Positions 1 through 11,372 of a stretch of 64,000 nt of DNA are shown here, one piece after another (within the stretch, counting starts at the first letter, position 1; each line of letters begins with the position of its first letter). Made by a program: the position numbers and the translations under genes. This DNA is from Glandiceps talaboti (lineage: Eukaryota > Hemichordata > Enteropneusta > Spengelidae), in the NCBI RefSeq assembly GCF_964340395.1, contig NC_135555.1, positions 2,669,001-2,733,000 on the forward strand, written 5' to 3'. A model generated the notes under the pieces. The model made no database searches, was not told the origin of the DNA, and saw only the letters and a program-made list of their open reading frames with translations.

Positions 1-1764
1 TCTTGATCCCTGGGTGACAAAGCATGATGTTTTTTAGCACTTCTTTTTCTGGTTGCTGGTGAATACATAACTACCGCTGTGATTTTATATACTATGTTGA
101 ACTCAAATAGATATACAGTGTGTACAATAGTACGTAAGTTTTCTAAAGATCCAATAAGTTGTTGTTTCAGTAGATTCCGAACATTGAGGAGTCGTATTGA
201 CGGTATGTATACAGTATAGTACACAGCGGTAGTAGCACAGTGACCAGTGAGAGTCGTAACAATGATTCCTTTAAACTGGTTGCTATCTACTTGAACAATG
301 TGATCCTACACAAAGCCCGCAAATGTCTTCACAAGAACCAGTCTTTCTGCATAGTTGCAGTGAATCATGTCACTTCCTAGTAGCCGTCACTTCTAACAAT
401 ACACAGTGTCCAACACACGCCTAGACAAGGCTAGGTATGCTAATGACTATCTCACATCTGTCTTTGAGGGTGCACTAGCTATCAATGAAGTTAGGTTGGC
501 CATGAAATAAAGCAGTAATGTCAACAATGGTTTCTAGGACAGCCTGAGGGCGTGTGAGTCTGAATAACTGCTGACTGATTACACCTAAGTGACTAGAAAG
601 GATCATAATACACTATCTGTATAAAGTATTCAATACCATCAACAGATTATCAGGTAATCCAATTTCCTATTTCATTATTACTAAGATCTGTCTTGGATTT
701 TTTAAAAACTTTAAAAATTTCAAGTCAGACATAAGATAGAGGAAACTCACAAAATGTTGATTTTTTAATCGTAATAGCCTTATAGAAGCCAAATTCAATG
801 TAGAAGATCAATAGCCGGTTATAATGATGATGAATTTTATTGATTATATGTTAAAAAGTAAATGCTGTAAAATCAACAAAATAATGTGAATGATCGTAAA
901 CGTTTCTATTCAATACCAACTGTTAACCTTCAACTTTTAACATTTCAAAGAATACAACTCTGTCTTTATTGAGTGTATAGATATAAATACTGAAATTATT
1001 CACTTTCAATGAAATGCCAAACTTAAGGATATATCAATGAAATCTTTAAGGACATATCAATAACATTTTCCTAATTCAATTTCATTTACTTTGTTGAAAA
1101 ATTGGCAGTTCTTGATGTCCTCCTGGCCCTGGTGTCTGAAATGTTTATATTGACACCCTGTTCAATCACCTTTGATAATATGATATTAACCTTAATAACT
1201 TTATTTCTAGTACAATTTCACCAGTACTTTGTGAAAAAGCATTTTTATGAGATACAAAATGTTGCAAAGAATCAAAAAATATATTACAAGCATATAAATA
1301 CCTTTACACAAATTCTTCTGTTAGTAGGTTGGTTACTAGAAGTTTGGAGATCTTTGAGAATTTTTGTTTTCTTCATAAAATGTAAATAATCCAACAAAGT
1401 TGTTATGGAAATAATGCTGTATCCTGTTAAAGAATTTAAAAAGGTGAATAAATTGTGAGTAGATTTGTGTGCTGTTTTTATGTCAATATTCTGTGAAACT
1501 TTTATAGATAGCTACAGATGTAACTGTATTTTCAATACTTTGTAATTTTATACTGACTTTTAAAAATCTTAACAAATATAGATGTTTATATTACAATTGG
1601 CATTATAAAAGGGTTCCCTACTGTTAATGTTATTAGTTACTTTATACCAGTGCTAAACACAGCACTCAAGTGGAAACATTGTATATACATTCATAAAAAC
1701 TACAGTCATCCTCAGTCAAGTGGAAAATTGACTGTATCAAATTGTAATCACCCAGCAAGTAACT

Positions 1765-1917
1765 TGTAACATTAGATCTATTGATGTGGTGTGATACAAT
1801 GTAACATTAGATCTATTGATATGGTGTGATACAATATTGTAACATTAGATCCATTGATGTGGTGTAATACAATGTAACATTAGATCTATTGATGTAGTGT
1901 GATACAATGTAACATTT
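1765..1917. repeat. Minisatellite, about 4 copies of a 35-41 bp unit
   Basis: The unit core TGTAACATTAGATCTATTGA followed by TGTGGTGTGATACAA recurs four times, with small length differences between copies. It is visible by eye and has no coding content. Confidence 0.85.
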
Positions 1918-2393
1918 ACATATAGCTGGTAGAATATTCAGTTATATTAGTGCATGGATGTATATCCCCTAATATATCCATGGTTGGTGTCAACTGTATC
2001 ACTTATGTGTTATTAATCACAGGTTATAAAATTGCTAAAAATATGCATTGACAACATCACTGTGTACGATTTGTTTGATAGCACACAAATTCTACTGACT
2101 TTGAATAACTTTGCTAAAATGTACATTTCACCTTCTTTATGAAAGACATTTAGAGTTGATAGAAACCACCTGTTGTACATTTCATATTGCAGTCTTTGCC
2201 TTGTTACCTTTACAATTGTATACTACACAGTTTAATTGTTTACATTGGTAAACACATTGCTACTGTCTTTTGATAGATTCTATGAAATCGAAGTAAAATC
2301 TTGCAATGATAAATCCTAGTAACATTCTATCATTTCTAGTGCTATATCCATTACATAATGTAAACATACCACTTGTTATTGGCATAATGTACC

Positions 2394-2613
2394 CTGTTGA
2401 CAGTCGTTCGTGCCTTTTTGCTACATTTTATCTAAAACTAAAGTCGTTGCCTCACTCCGATCCGGAGCAATACAATAAACACGTACTGATCAGCGAGTGC
2501 CGGAGGCAATTGCAGTTCCTATCAGTACGCATTAGTATCCAGTGCTATGGAGCGAGACGACGACTTTGATTTAGATGAAATGTAGCAAAAAAGGCATGAA
2601 CGACTGTCGACAG
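2394..2613. mobile_element. MITE-like element with about 65-bp terminal inverted repeats
   Basis: The left end (CTGTTGACAGTCGTTCGTGC) and the right end (read on the minus strand, CTGTCGACAGTCGTTCATGC) are near-identical inverted repeats. The match runs for about 65 bp, through the motif TTTATCTAAA and on to a GCTCC/ACTCC block. The 90-bp middle has its own inverted repeat (GTACTGAT / ATCAGTAC). No transposase is present. A related, right-truncated copy lies at 48653-48790. The palindromic tip CTGTCGACAG is characteristic, but I cannot name the superfamily. Confidence 0.75.
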
Positions 2614-3570
2614 TCTAGCATAATGCAGTTTTCTTTGATGTGGCTGGATATTTCTTTAATAGCAGGTTTCTTCAATAAGTAAACAGCTGCAGAATGTTCA
2701 TAGTAAATTTTCAGTGTACATGAAAATAACAAAATGACAATACTATACAATGTATCTGTGACTAAAAATAAAAAATTCACCCTGTCTGTAATTGTACAAC
2801 TTTTACTACGAAATTTCTACCTTTTGGTTTGGAATCAATTTTCACTATTTTGTTGGTGTTGTAATATCCAAGTGAAAATATGTTTTACTGACAGATACCA
2901 TGTTCATGGATACTAAATCAGGAAACTGAAGGTCCAGGCAAATTAGACAATTTCAAAGCCCCTGAAAATATTACTTTCCACACTATGTAAAGTATCAAGA
3001 AATATTATACCAAAATAACACATAGACATATCAACAAATTTTATGACTGAAAAGAAACTGCAGTGCTGCCAAATTTTTGCATATTTATATTTAGTGAAGC
3101 ATCAGGTAAATAAATTTTATGATATTTCTGGAACAATATGAACAAAGCTATCATCTGACTTACAGGAAATATGTTTTAGAGGATAGAATGATATGAATGA
3201 AATCAAACAGAATATTGACATTTTTTTATAGGAAGTCAACAATTTAATTTATCTTGACTTATATAGAATGTTAGCTTTGTATTTCTGCATAAAAGTGAAA
3301 ACATGACTAGCCAATTACTGGATTTATTGTACTGATAATACTATAGCATGACAGGAAACTACTACATTTAGATATCACAATTAGAGTTGTCAGCTAGGAT
3401 TTTATGCTTCTATACTTTGATGTTATTCAATTGACAGTTACTTCAATGAACAAAGGAACCATAGAATTTCCTGCTGTCACCTTGGTGAATTCATAATACA
3501 AGCCAACCTAATTTTACTGAATTATATGTCTTAATGTTCTTTTGTTTTTATACATCTATCTCCTTTCCCT

Positions 3571-3632
3571 CACACACACACACACACACACTACAGTCTC
3601 TGTCTGTCTGTCTGCATGCCTGCCTGCCTGCC

Positions 3633-3685
<53 letters not shown>

Positions 3686-3690
3686 GTATC
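3571..3690. repeat. Compound microsatellite (CA)n and (TCTG/CCTG)n
   Basis: A (CA)n run is followed by TCTG, TGCC and CCTG tetranucleotide runs and a short (CT)n. Open frames over it on both strands are artefacts of the repeat. Confidence 0.95.
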
Positions 3691-3814
3691 TCATGAGATT
3701 GAAAATGATGTATTCTATATAGCATATCCTGTCATGACTGTTTTCATTTGAAGCAATCAATAACTTTCAATATCAAGTACTTGACATGTCACAGAAAAAC
3801 CCGGAGGAAATGCT

Positions 3815-3827
3815 GTTGCCTAGCAAC
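3815..3827. promoter_or_regulatory. Perfect RFX X-box-like palindrome
   Basis: GTTGCCTAGCAAC fits the palindromic X-box consensus of RFX transcription factors (GTNRCC, 0-3 nt spacer, RGYAAC) exactly. No promoter or gene is identified next to it, so the function is only a possibility. Confidence 0.3.
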
Positions 3828-4432
3828 CCAGCAAGGAAGGGACAATACAATGTACTTTCAAAGTGGATTGATGACTACTTTGACCAAAGTTAATGCCAGA
3901 TGTGATTTCAAATACATTTTTCTATTTGCAAAGGGAAGTTCATGATATAAGTAGAAAGAGAGCTTCTGAAAGAGAATAATTAGCATATCTAACTTCAGGT
4001 GATAAAGTCAGTATTTGGATAAACATGTTGTCAAAGAGTTATCAGGTAAAAGATAATACCACTGCTTATTTCAGATTACAACTTCAGACCCCCCCCCCCC
4101 CAACCCCCGACTGTTTCATGCACACATAAAGTGGCCACAAAAATGTTCCTGTCAAACCATGGTATGTAATGCAAGTCTTAGCTTTTCCCACATACTGAGC
4201 CGAGTGTTATCAATCCAATTCATTTGTTTGCTTTCCCTGTTTGTAACAGGTTCTGTTTATCCATGGTTTGATGTCGACAGTTGTATCTAGTCAGTAATAC
4301 AGAGATTATCATTCAACAACCAAACAAAAAGATGACTTTATAACCTCCATGTAAGTCACCAGATATCTAGTCAGTCATGATATATCAAACACCTTTTGGA
4401 TTAAATACAGACAATTCCAAACAGTCTGGTAT

Positions 4433-4480
4433 GAAGATACATTTCATACAAAGTTATAAATTTGTATGAAATGTATCTTC
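4433..4480. other. Perfect 20-bp-stem hairpin
   Basis: GAAGATACATTTCATACAAA at 4433-4452 is exactly reverse-complemented at 4461-4480 across an 8-nt loop. A second hairpin with 11-bp arms (ATACCAAAATT / AATTTTGGTAT) follows at 4514-4544. Several ATCACATG/CATGTGAT-type short palindromes follow at 4556-4690. The cluster could be a tiny foldback element, a cruciform-prone site or a small-RNA hairpin. Confidence 0.6.
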
Positions 4481-5036
4481 TATATTGTGTGGTAATGAGT
4501 AGGCTATTGATTCATACCAAAATTGTTCTCATAAATTTTGGTATAATTATTTCAAAATCACATGTTTGATCACATGATTATTTTTTAAAATCATACGATT
4601 AATCACATGATGGACACTGTCACACAACATCCTTATGATTAATCATCATGTTTTCTGTCAGAAGTTGTTGATTAATCATGTGACTAGTTAATTTGTTCAT
4701 GTAATCGATGTCATTCCTTGGTCAAAATCACAGCTGGCATTGTCATAAATAGTATTGCCTATACCTGTACATTAAAATACCACAGACTCTGGTTTGTTCC
4801 CTGGAGTCAAGAACTGACAGGTTGTAATACATTTACTGTGATTTGTTTTACATCATCACTAAGTACTATACCTCCAGTGATAGGCAGCATTTGTTGTTAA
4901 CTTGTTACACTTGTATGATCAAAACTCTTATTTGTAGCCCCTAGGTGGAGTAATGAATCAACAGGTTGTTATATCATCTTGGATTTATGTCAATGAGTCA
5001 TCACTCAGCAATATACCTCAGAGTCATGAAATAACT

Positions 5037-5113
5037 TAGTCTGGATGCCAACATAGTTTCTAACTAAAGCACTGAAGTGTAAATCATAATGATACTGTAT
5101 AGGAACTAGACTA
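5037..5113. repeat. Dispersed short repeat, copy 1 (about 77 bp)
   Basis: The sequence runs from TCTGGATGCCAACATAG to GATACTGTATAGGAACTAGA and closely matches a second copy at about 8080-8161. A shorter reverse-strand match to its left end lies near 44.37 kb. The ends carry short inverted TAGTCT/AGACTA tips, so a very small MITE is possible. Confidence 0.6.
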
Positions 5114-7566
5114 TGAAATAATGAGTGGTAAGTTGTATATCATGACTCATGTAAATTCAGAATTGCATAGCCATTGCATGTATTGGGTAATGAATCAACA
5201 GGTTGTATTTATCTTGCATCACTATCACAAAGTCATAAATTATTTTTGTGATATTGTGACAAGTGTAATCTAGCTAGCTAACCAGTAGGTGACAATTCAG
5301 AAATCAAAATGAAACTGGAAATTGCCAGGTTGCCAAGGTGTAATGTATCAATTTCATGCAATAACCACTGGTAACAAAACAAAACACTGTACTATTAAGT
5401 ACTGAAACAGTTAAGTACATTAATGTATTATTTTCAATGTTTCCTATTGTACACTTAGCCATAACCTACAAATGCATAACACTACGTCAATTTCAACCAA
5501 TAAAGTAAGATATCAAATTTGTGTCTTTGAATATTACTACAACAATAAATGTGTATGTAATAACCAATGTTTGATATCACCAAGTTATTTATACATTAGC
5601 ACCATGTAAAAGAACAATGCACAATGTATTTGGTGTTGTTCACACTTTCAACATCTAGATAACAAGTTTAGATTTGTACCTTGGGGTTACCACAACAACA
5701 GGTAGTATTGTTCACACTTTGTATCTTGAAGGCATAGTAGTAATAAGCTTATTGAGATGTATTATTAAAGTTGAATAGAATTAGACTTACTTTAATTCTC
5801 AGTCTTACTAGCATTTAATTCTTTGATAGTTCTTAGCTTAATTCAGCAGTTGCATAGCTTGATGGCAGTCTAAACACCTTGTAATTGTATGAGTTGTATT
5901 TATAGAGTAAAGGTATGCCACTGTTGGTAGGTTGGCAGACATGTGCATAGTGCACCACCACTAAAATCACACATTTGGAATTCAAGTTTCTATAAAAAAT
6001 ACTCAATAATTAGACGAATTTTAATAACACTCACATCCCTCCTACCCCCATCCCATCCCCATGTCTGCCTCCATCCTAACCCCCCCCCCCAAGTCACATG
6101 ACTGTTGACAGTCTAATGCACTCTTAGATAACACTATTCAAATCAAACTCAAATCTCTATCATTTTGACTGTAAATCTATTTTCAAACACAGTTTATAAA
6201 GAGTTGAATAAACAAAAAAGTTGATGACAAATTCAGCCATCTATTTTAAATTTATACAAATAAAATGTTATAAAAAACAGTAGATTTGTCATGATACTGT
6301 GGAATTCAAGTAATTGAGTGTTTCAATCTTTGTATAACCATCAATACCAATGCTATTGTCATTCTTTACTTTCTAGTTTGTAGACTTTCCCTTTGTGATT
6401 GTCAGGCTGGTGTAAATACATTTTGTGAAACACAAGGTACCTGGTATGCTTTTAACAATACACGGTGTCTACAACAATGAACAGTCTCTTTACAAAATTC
6501 GAAGCACTCCTGTATAAACACAAATTAGTCAAGAAAACATTACAAACATTGTTTGTAGTTTGTTGAAGTAACTGTGAACAAGTTTGTATCTTCAGAGCTA
6601 AGAATCCAATCTATGTGGTGAATTTCATAAAGTTGAACTGAGTGAACTTCAGAGAACTGAATTCATGAGTCAAGTCAAAAGTTTGATATCAAGTATTTCA
6701 GTATCTTGTCTTGAAATGTGGTGTAAACTAATAAAAAGAGTGAAAGGCAATCCTTGTTCAAGAGAGACTACCTTCTATTTAAGATGTTATCCTTCATGGT
6801 AAACTTTTGATTTGTGAAAATATCAGAGACAGGGATAAGACTGGTCTTTGACTTGTAAAACAATATTTCTTGCACTTGGTTTGAGTGTCCAACATGGACA
6901 AATTTGAATGAATGAATGCATGTTATTGTACGCGTTGTAAAGACACCCCCCCCCCCTCCACCAACCAACTCTTCTTTTCAAAACATCCTTTGTGCCGACT
7001 TGAATGTATTTCAATTTCAACGCCAAAGCCACAAAAACTGACACAAACTGACACAATGAATAAAATCATCAAGATATTCTATCATTTACAAAGAAACCAA
7101 CTACCTAAGTATTATTTTATGTAGTGACAGAAAATCCTAAGTTCACAGGTTAATGTGTTTACTGACTACCTTATACACCTGTTTTCTGTCAAATTTGACA
7201 TGATTTACCCCTTAAACAACAGACACTATTAAAAAATACAAGTCTATAAAATTTGGCGGTATTCATCGTAATAAAAATGTACGTATTCAGATAATTATAG
7301 GCTACTTTTCAAAAGCAAGACTGCTATTTGAGTAGAATCATCGCACCTACTTGAGTAGTTTATCCGAACTTTGACCGGTTTGGTGATACTAACAGAAGGA
7401 GATTCAGTGAAGCCTGACACGAATCAACTATCGACAAACAATATATTCTAGTTACAAACAACTCAATACCTCATGTCAATGAGGGTGAATATAAACAAAA
7501 CACATACAATTTGTGAGAATTGTAACTCTTTACAATGGCTTTACAGGTGATCTGTGAGGCACTTAC

Positions 7567-7770
7567 CGATTGTGTCGTAAATCAATGGATCCAGTGAAAA
7601 GAAGTCAAGAAAACCTGGGACTGACTGTCACAATTTGTGCCTTTATGCCTTGACACATGGAATACTCCTACCTACATCCATAAACTTCGAAGTTTCACTG
7701 CTGTGAGATCGCCCACAATATCACACTGCTCATGAATTATGCAGCAGAGTTACGCGTTGCCATAGCAAAT
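7567..7770 (-). promoter_or_regulatory. Possible 5' non-coding exon and promoter of a leftward gene
   Basis: On the minus strand there is a strong splice donor (AATCG|GTAAGTG, cut after 7567). Upstream of it lies sequence richer in CG than its surroundings, with an X-box-like site GTTGCCATAGCAAA (7756-7769) next to an octamer-like ATTTGCAT. No reading frame passes into the donor, so an untranslated first exon would be required, with the coding exons beyond the left edge. There is no transcript evidence, and a chance donor is quite possible. Confidence 0.25.
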
Positions 7771-9920
7771 ATTTGCATAACAATAGATGAATCCCACTAG
7801 AGTTTAGACACTTTCCTTCTGGTGTGTGTGTATTGTTATCGACAAAATTCTAACCCCGGGTAAGGGTCGGCAGTCTTAATGGACACATAGTTAGTAGTCT
7901 ATGTTGTTAGACAATGAAGTGACACCGAGAGTCTCTCAGAGTATTAAAAACTATTGAACTTGTAGAAAGAGACTGGAGATTTTTATTTTAAAGTCACTAT
8001 ATTGCCCTCATCAACTATATAGGTTTAATCCGCCATTCTGATTGATGCTTTCAACAGTACGCACATACAGTCGTACTGCCTGCCTGGATGCCAACGTGGT
8101 TTCTAACTAAACCACTGTGAGTTGAGGTGTATTGGTAACGATACTGTATAGGAACTAGACTAAAAGTCGTACAGCCACCTGTTTGTTTAAGTTGGTAGCA
8201 ATATATTTGAGTCAATTCTTTGATAAAAAATTAAAATGATGTCAATTTATAAAATAGTTTTCTTTCTACAATCAATGTGTGTTGGTTGATTTAGTATTGT
8301 GACAACAAAATGTTGGTTATACAACATACAGTTGCTGATTCATGACTATAGCAATTTCACACACTCAAGTACACATTACGCATGTGTCGCACCCCCCCCC
8401 CCCACACACACACACACCCATACACACGCACGGACACACAGATAGTATCATACGCTCCATCCCTTTCCTGATTTAGATAATGTAGGTTCATTATATTTGT
8501 AACTGTGGCTAGACCTACATGTAATCACTTGTTTTATCTGAAATGTGTATTTACATTGTACACAATAATACAGTAATTATATTTATAGATGGTCAACAAG
8601 TGCGTGTATGTATTCTGTCGTAAACTTTCTTCCCTGTCTGTGTATAACTGAACTTGGTAAGAGCATTGTATAACTTTATCCCTCAGTTTGGAAATTGTTT
8701 GGAAGGAGAAATGAAGCATATAGACAGTCCCCTCCAACTGTTTTTCATACCGAACACTTCAGAACTATTTTAGTTTACACTTATATTCATTCTTCTTTAC
8801 GTTTAATTTTTACGCGCAAGTGATTAATGCATTGTTTTGAAATTGGGGTGAATGAGTGATGAGGTTGCTATAATTCCCATGAATATCACGAAAACCGTCC
8901 GAGACCCAATCCCAAGTATTAACCTGTAGAACTCTCCTCCGTCCGACTCCACACACAAATCAATACTGTGCGCATGATTAATTGTACAGGGTTGTTTATT
9001 TAATTGGGACCATATTATCAAATATTTGATATGTAACTTTGATCGAGTTAATGTTAGTTGCTACTGTTTTTCTAAACCATGATAGTCAACAAACTGTCTA
9101 GTCACAGAAGTAAATCGTGGTGTTAGATGTAAAACAAGTATGAATTTGTAAAAGCAGATATATCGACAGTATTTGCAGCTAGAAAGCTCGATCAAATCAC
9201 AGATACACAGCAGAAAGAAAATAGCTTGGACTTGAAGTGAATATTTCAGTAGAAATCCTAGTCTTAAACAACGAATCTGAGCTACATCATGGGCTACATC
9301 ATAACAAAGTATAATATAAGCCAATAGAAGCAGAATGACACACCACTCACCTCCACAATACAGACACATTCAGCAAACCGGTCAGGGTTGGTGTTTTCTA
9401 GACACACAAACCCGTTTCTATGCGTCATCAGACCAGTGCTACTGTACAAAAAACACTATAAACAGGGCATGTCCTTGCTAGATTGATTACTAGTCAAATA
9501 AACTCCTTCTACTTGAAATGACAAGAGTAGATTTTACTGATATCAGTGGTACCAATTACGGTACAAAGTCTTCACACCTCAAGACCTGTTGATAAGGCTA
9601 CCTACCACGTGAGAATGGTTGACATCATTTCTTTGGCAACAACAAACACTGGTAAATGCAACAAGTGTTGAAATGTTATTTTCTATGAAGTTTAAGAAAA
9701 ATAAAAAGTGTAATGGCAAAAAAAAACATGAAAAGAAAAGAAAAGAAAGCAGTGTTTCGCTGTAGTTTATGTGTCCAAGCAATCATCAAGTTTAACCCAC
9801 CAAAATGTGCATAAACATGATTCTAAAACTTATGTGAAAGAAGAGTACATGTGTTACTGAGGGAGAGTATAAAATTTCAGCCATGGTAGTTTTTGGACAC
9901 TCCAAATCCAACTAGTATAT
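7771..9920. other. Non-coding stretch with dispersed repeat and CA-rich tract
   Basis: No coding exon was recognised. The stretch contains copy 2 of the 77-bp dispersed repeat (8080-8161) and a poly(C)/(AC)n tract (about 8391-8440). Short open frames, such as the one at 9061-9369 on the minus strand, show no family resemblance. Confidence 0.5.
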
Positions 9921-9924
9921 ATGT

Positions 9925-10335
9925 GTAGATAGGCATACAGAATAAAGACTGTATAGTTCATCCTTACATACATAGACTCCAACATACTTACATCCATCCA
10001 TCCATCCTTACATAGGTCTACAGAATAAAGGCCATTTAGTTCATCCTTACATACATAGACTCCAACATACTTACATCCATCCATCCATCCTTACATAGGT
10101 CTACAGAATAAAGGCCATTTAGTTCATCCTTACATACATAGACTCCAACATACTTACATCCATCCATCCTTACATAGGTCTACAGAATAAAGGCCATTTA
10201 GTTCATCCTTACATACATAGACTCCAATATTCTTACATCCATCCATCCTTACATAGGTCTACAGAATAAAGGCCATTTAGTTCATCCTTAAATACATAGA
10301 CTCCAACATTCCTACATCCATCCATCCTTCCTTAC
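9925..10335. repeat. Minisatellite, about 5 copies of an 80-bp unit
   Basis: Units contain CTACAGAATAAAGGCCATTT, then CATCCTTACATACATAGACT, then a variable number of CATC tetranucleotides. Copy-to-copy differences are few, which suggests recent expansion. Confidence 0.9.
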
Positions 10336-10340
10336 ATACA

Positions 10341-10456
10341 CATCATCATAAACCACAGCCTCTTTTACAGCAACATCCAAGACACACTGAACCACACCGC
10401 ACTGTCTTCATATTTTGCAGTGTGCGGAAGAAAGATTAGCTCTGGTTTGCAAGAAT
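10341..10456. mobile_element. Short inverted-repeat element, copy 1 of 3
   Basis: The left tip CATCATCATAAACCACAGCC and the right tip CTCTGGTTTGCAAGAATG form imperfect inverted repeats. The same tips occur in copies at 38538-38628 and 44765-44908. The interior has no coding capacity. This looks like a MITE family, judged only from the three copies in this window. Confidence 0.55.
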
Positions 10457-10744
10457 GTACATACATAACACAACATGTGCCAACCAACCACAACTAAAAA
10501 CACTGTAGACTTTTGGTGCAATATTTCTGTCAGCCAGCAATGTGAAGACATTGGATATGAAATTATTGACTATTAGAAATATTTGGGTTTGGAAAGTTTC
10601 AGACAAAATAAAGACAGCACACAACACATTATATGAATTTATGTTTTATTCTGTTTAATCAACTTGAAATCAATGTTTCACTATTATTTCAATTTCAGCA
10701 AGGTCCTTGAGATACAAAATTTTACACCTGAAATTTACAAAGAT

Positions 10745-11005
10745 ATTGTGCAGCAGCCAATCAGAACTAGTGTCTGAATGTTAATATGTAAATGTGGGAA
10801 ATATTTTGCATACTGTGCAGCATCCAATCAGAACTAGTGTTTGGATGCTCATATATAAATGTGAAATATTTTGCATATTGTGCAGCAGCCGATCAGAACT
10901 AGTGTCTGGATCCTTAATATTTAAATGTGAAATATTTTGCATATTGTGCAGCAGCCAATCAGAACTAGTGTCTAGATGCTTAATATGTAAATGTGAATTT
11001 TTGCA
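10745..11005. repeat. Tandem repeat, 4 copies of a 65-70 bp unit
   Basis: Each unit contains GCAGCAGCCAATCAGAACTA followed by GTGTCTGGATGCTTAATATG and AAATATTTTGCATATTGTG. Every unit carries a CCAAT box core, though one copy reads CCGAT. The repeat lies downstream of the REV1 stop codon, in its 3' UTR or flank. Confidence 0.9.
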
Positions 11006-11149
11006 TATCAAATGATAATTGATAATAAAATTTACATTTTTCAAATGTTGTAGTCTCTAATTCATTTCTTGTATGTGTGTTCTAAATTCCATAAACCACT
11101 GGGTTTGACTAAAAATACTGTAATGTTGTAGTCATTTCTTCATGTATTG

Positions 11150-11372
11150 AAATCTTGAGATGACATCCACACACAGTCTCGACAACAGACTGGTAACTAA
11201 ATCATTCACATGATTTTGAGGATACTCCAAACGAACACACCATGCATCTTCCCATTCATGTCATTCTGAGATGACATCCATACATTATCTCGACAACAGA
11301 CTGGTAGCTGTTTTTAGTTTTATAATTTTGAGCTTATACTCCAATGGATACATCATGCACACGTCTTCCCAT
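11150..11372 (-). repeat. Two degenerate tandem copies of the REV1 last-exon end
   Basis: The segment GACATCCA... at 11385 is the minus-strand coding sequence for the REV1 C-terminus YGCQLKIT-stop. It recurs at 11268 and 11157 (spacings about 117 and 111 bp). On the minus strand the copies read SYQSVVEIMYGCHLRMT-stop and SYQSVVETVCGCHLKI, both matching the real SQTQSIVKMVYGCQLKIT-stop. This is a local tandem duplication of the terminal coding segment plus flanking UTR, decaying downstream of the true stop. Confidence 0.75.

Larger units (their letters stand above)
1..7560. other. Non-coding, AT-rich, repeat-bearing stretch
   Basis: I see no convincing coding exon here. All open frames are short, lack recognisable domains and overlap low-complexity sequence. 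The stretch holds a 4-copy minisatellite near 1.8 kb, a MITE at 2.4 kb, a CA/TCTG microsatellite at 3.6 kb, a cluster of short hairpins at 4.4-4.7 kb, a dispersed repeat copy at 5.04 kb, and poly(C) tracts near 4.09, 6.08 and 6.95 kb. It could be the first intron of a gene whose untranslated first exon lies near 7.6 kb, but that is inference only. Confidence 0.6.

Noticed and set aside
1102-1389. 95-codon plus-strand frame near the left edge
   Set aside because: Hydrophobic AT-driven composition, begins from a non-ATG codon, and no family resemblance.
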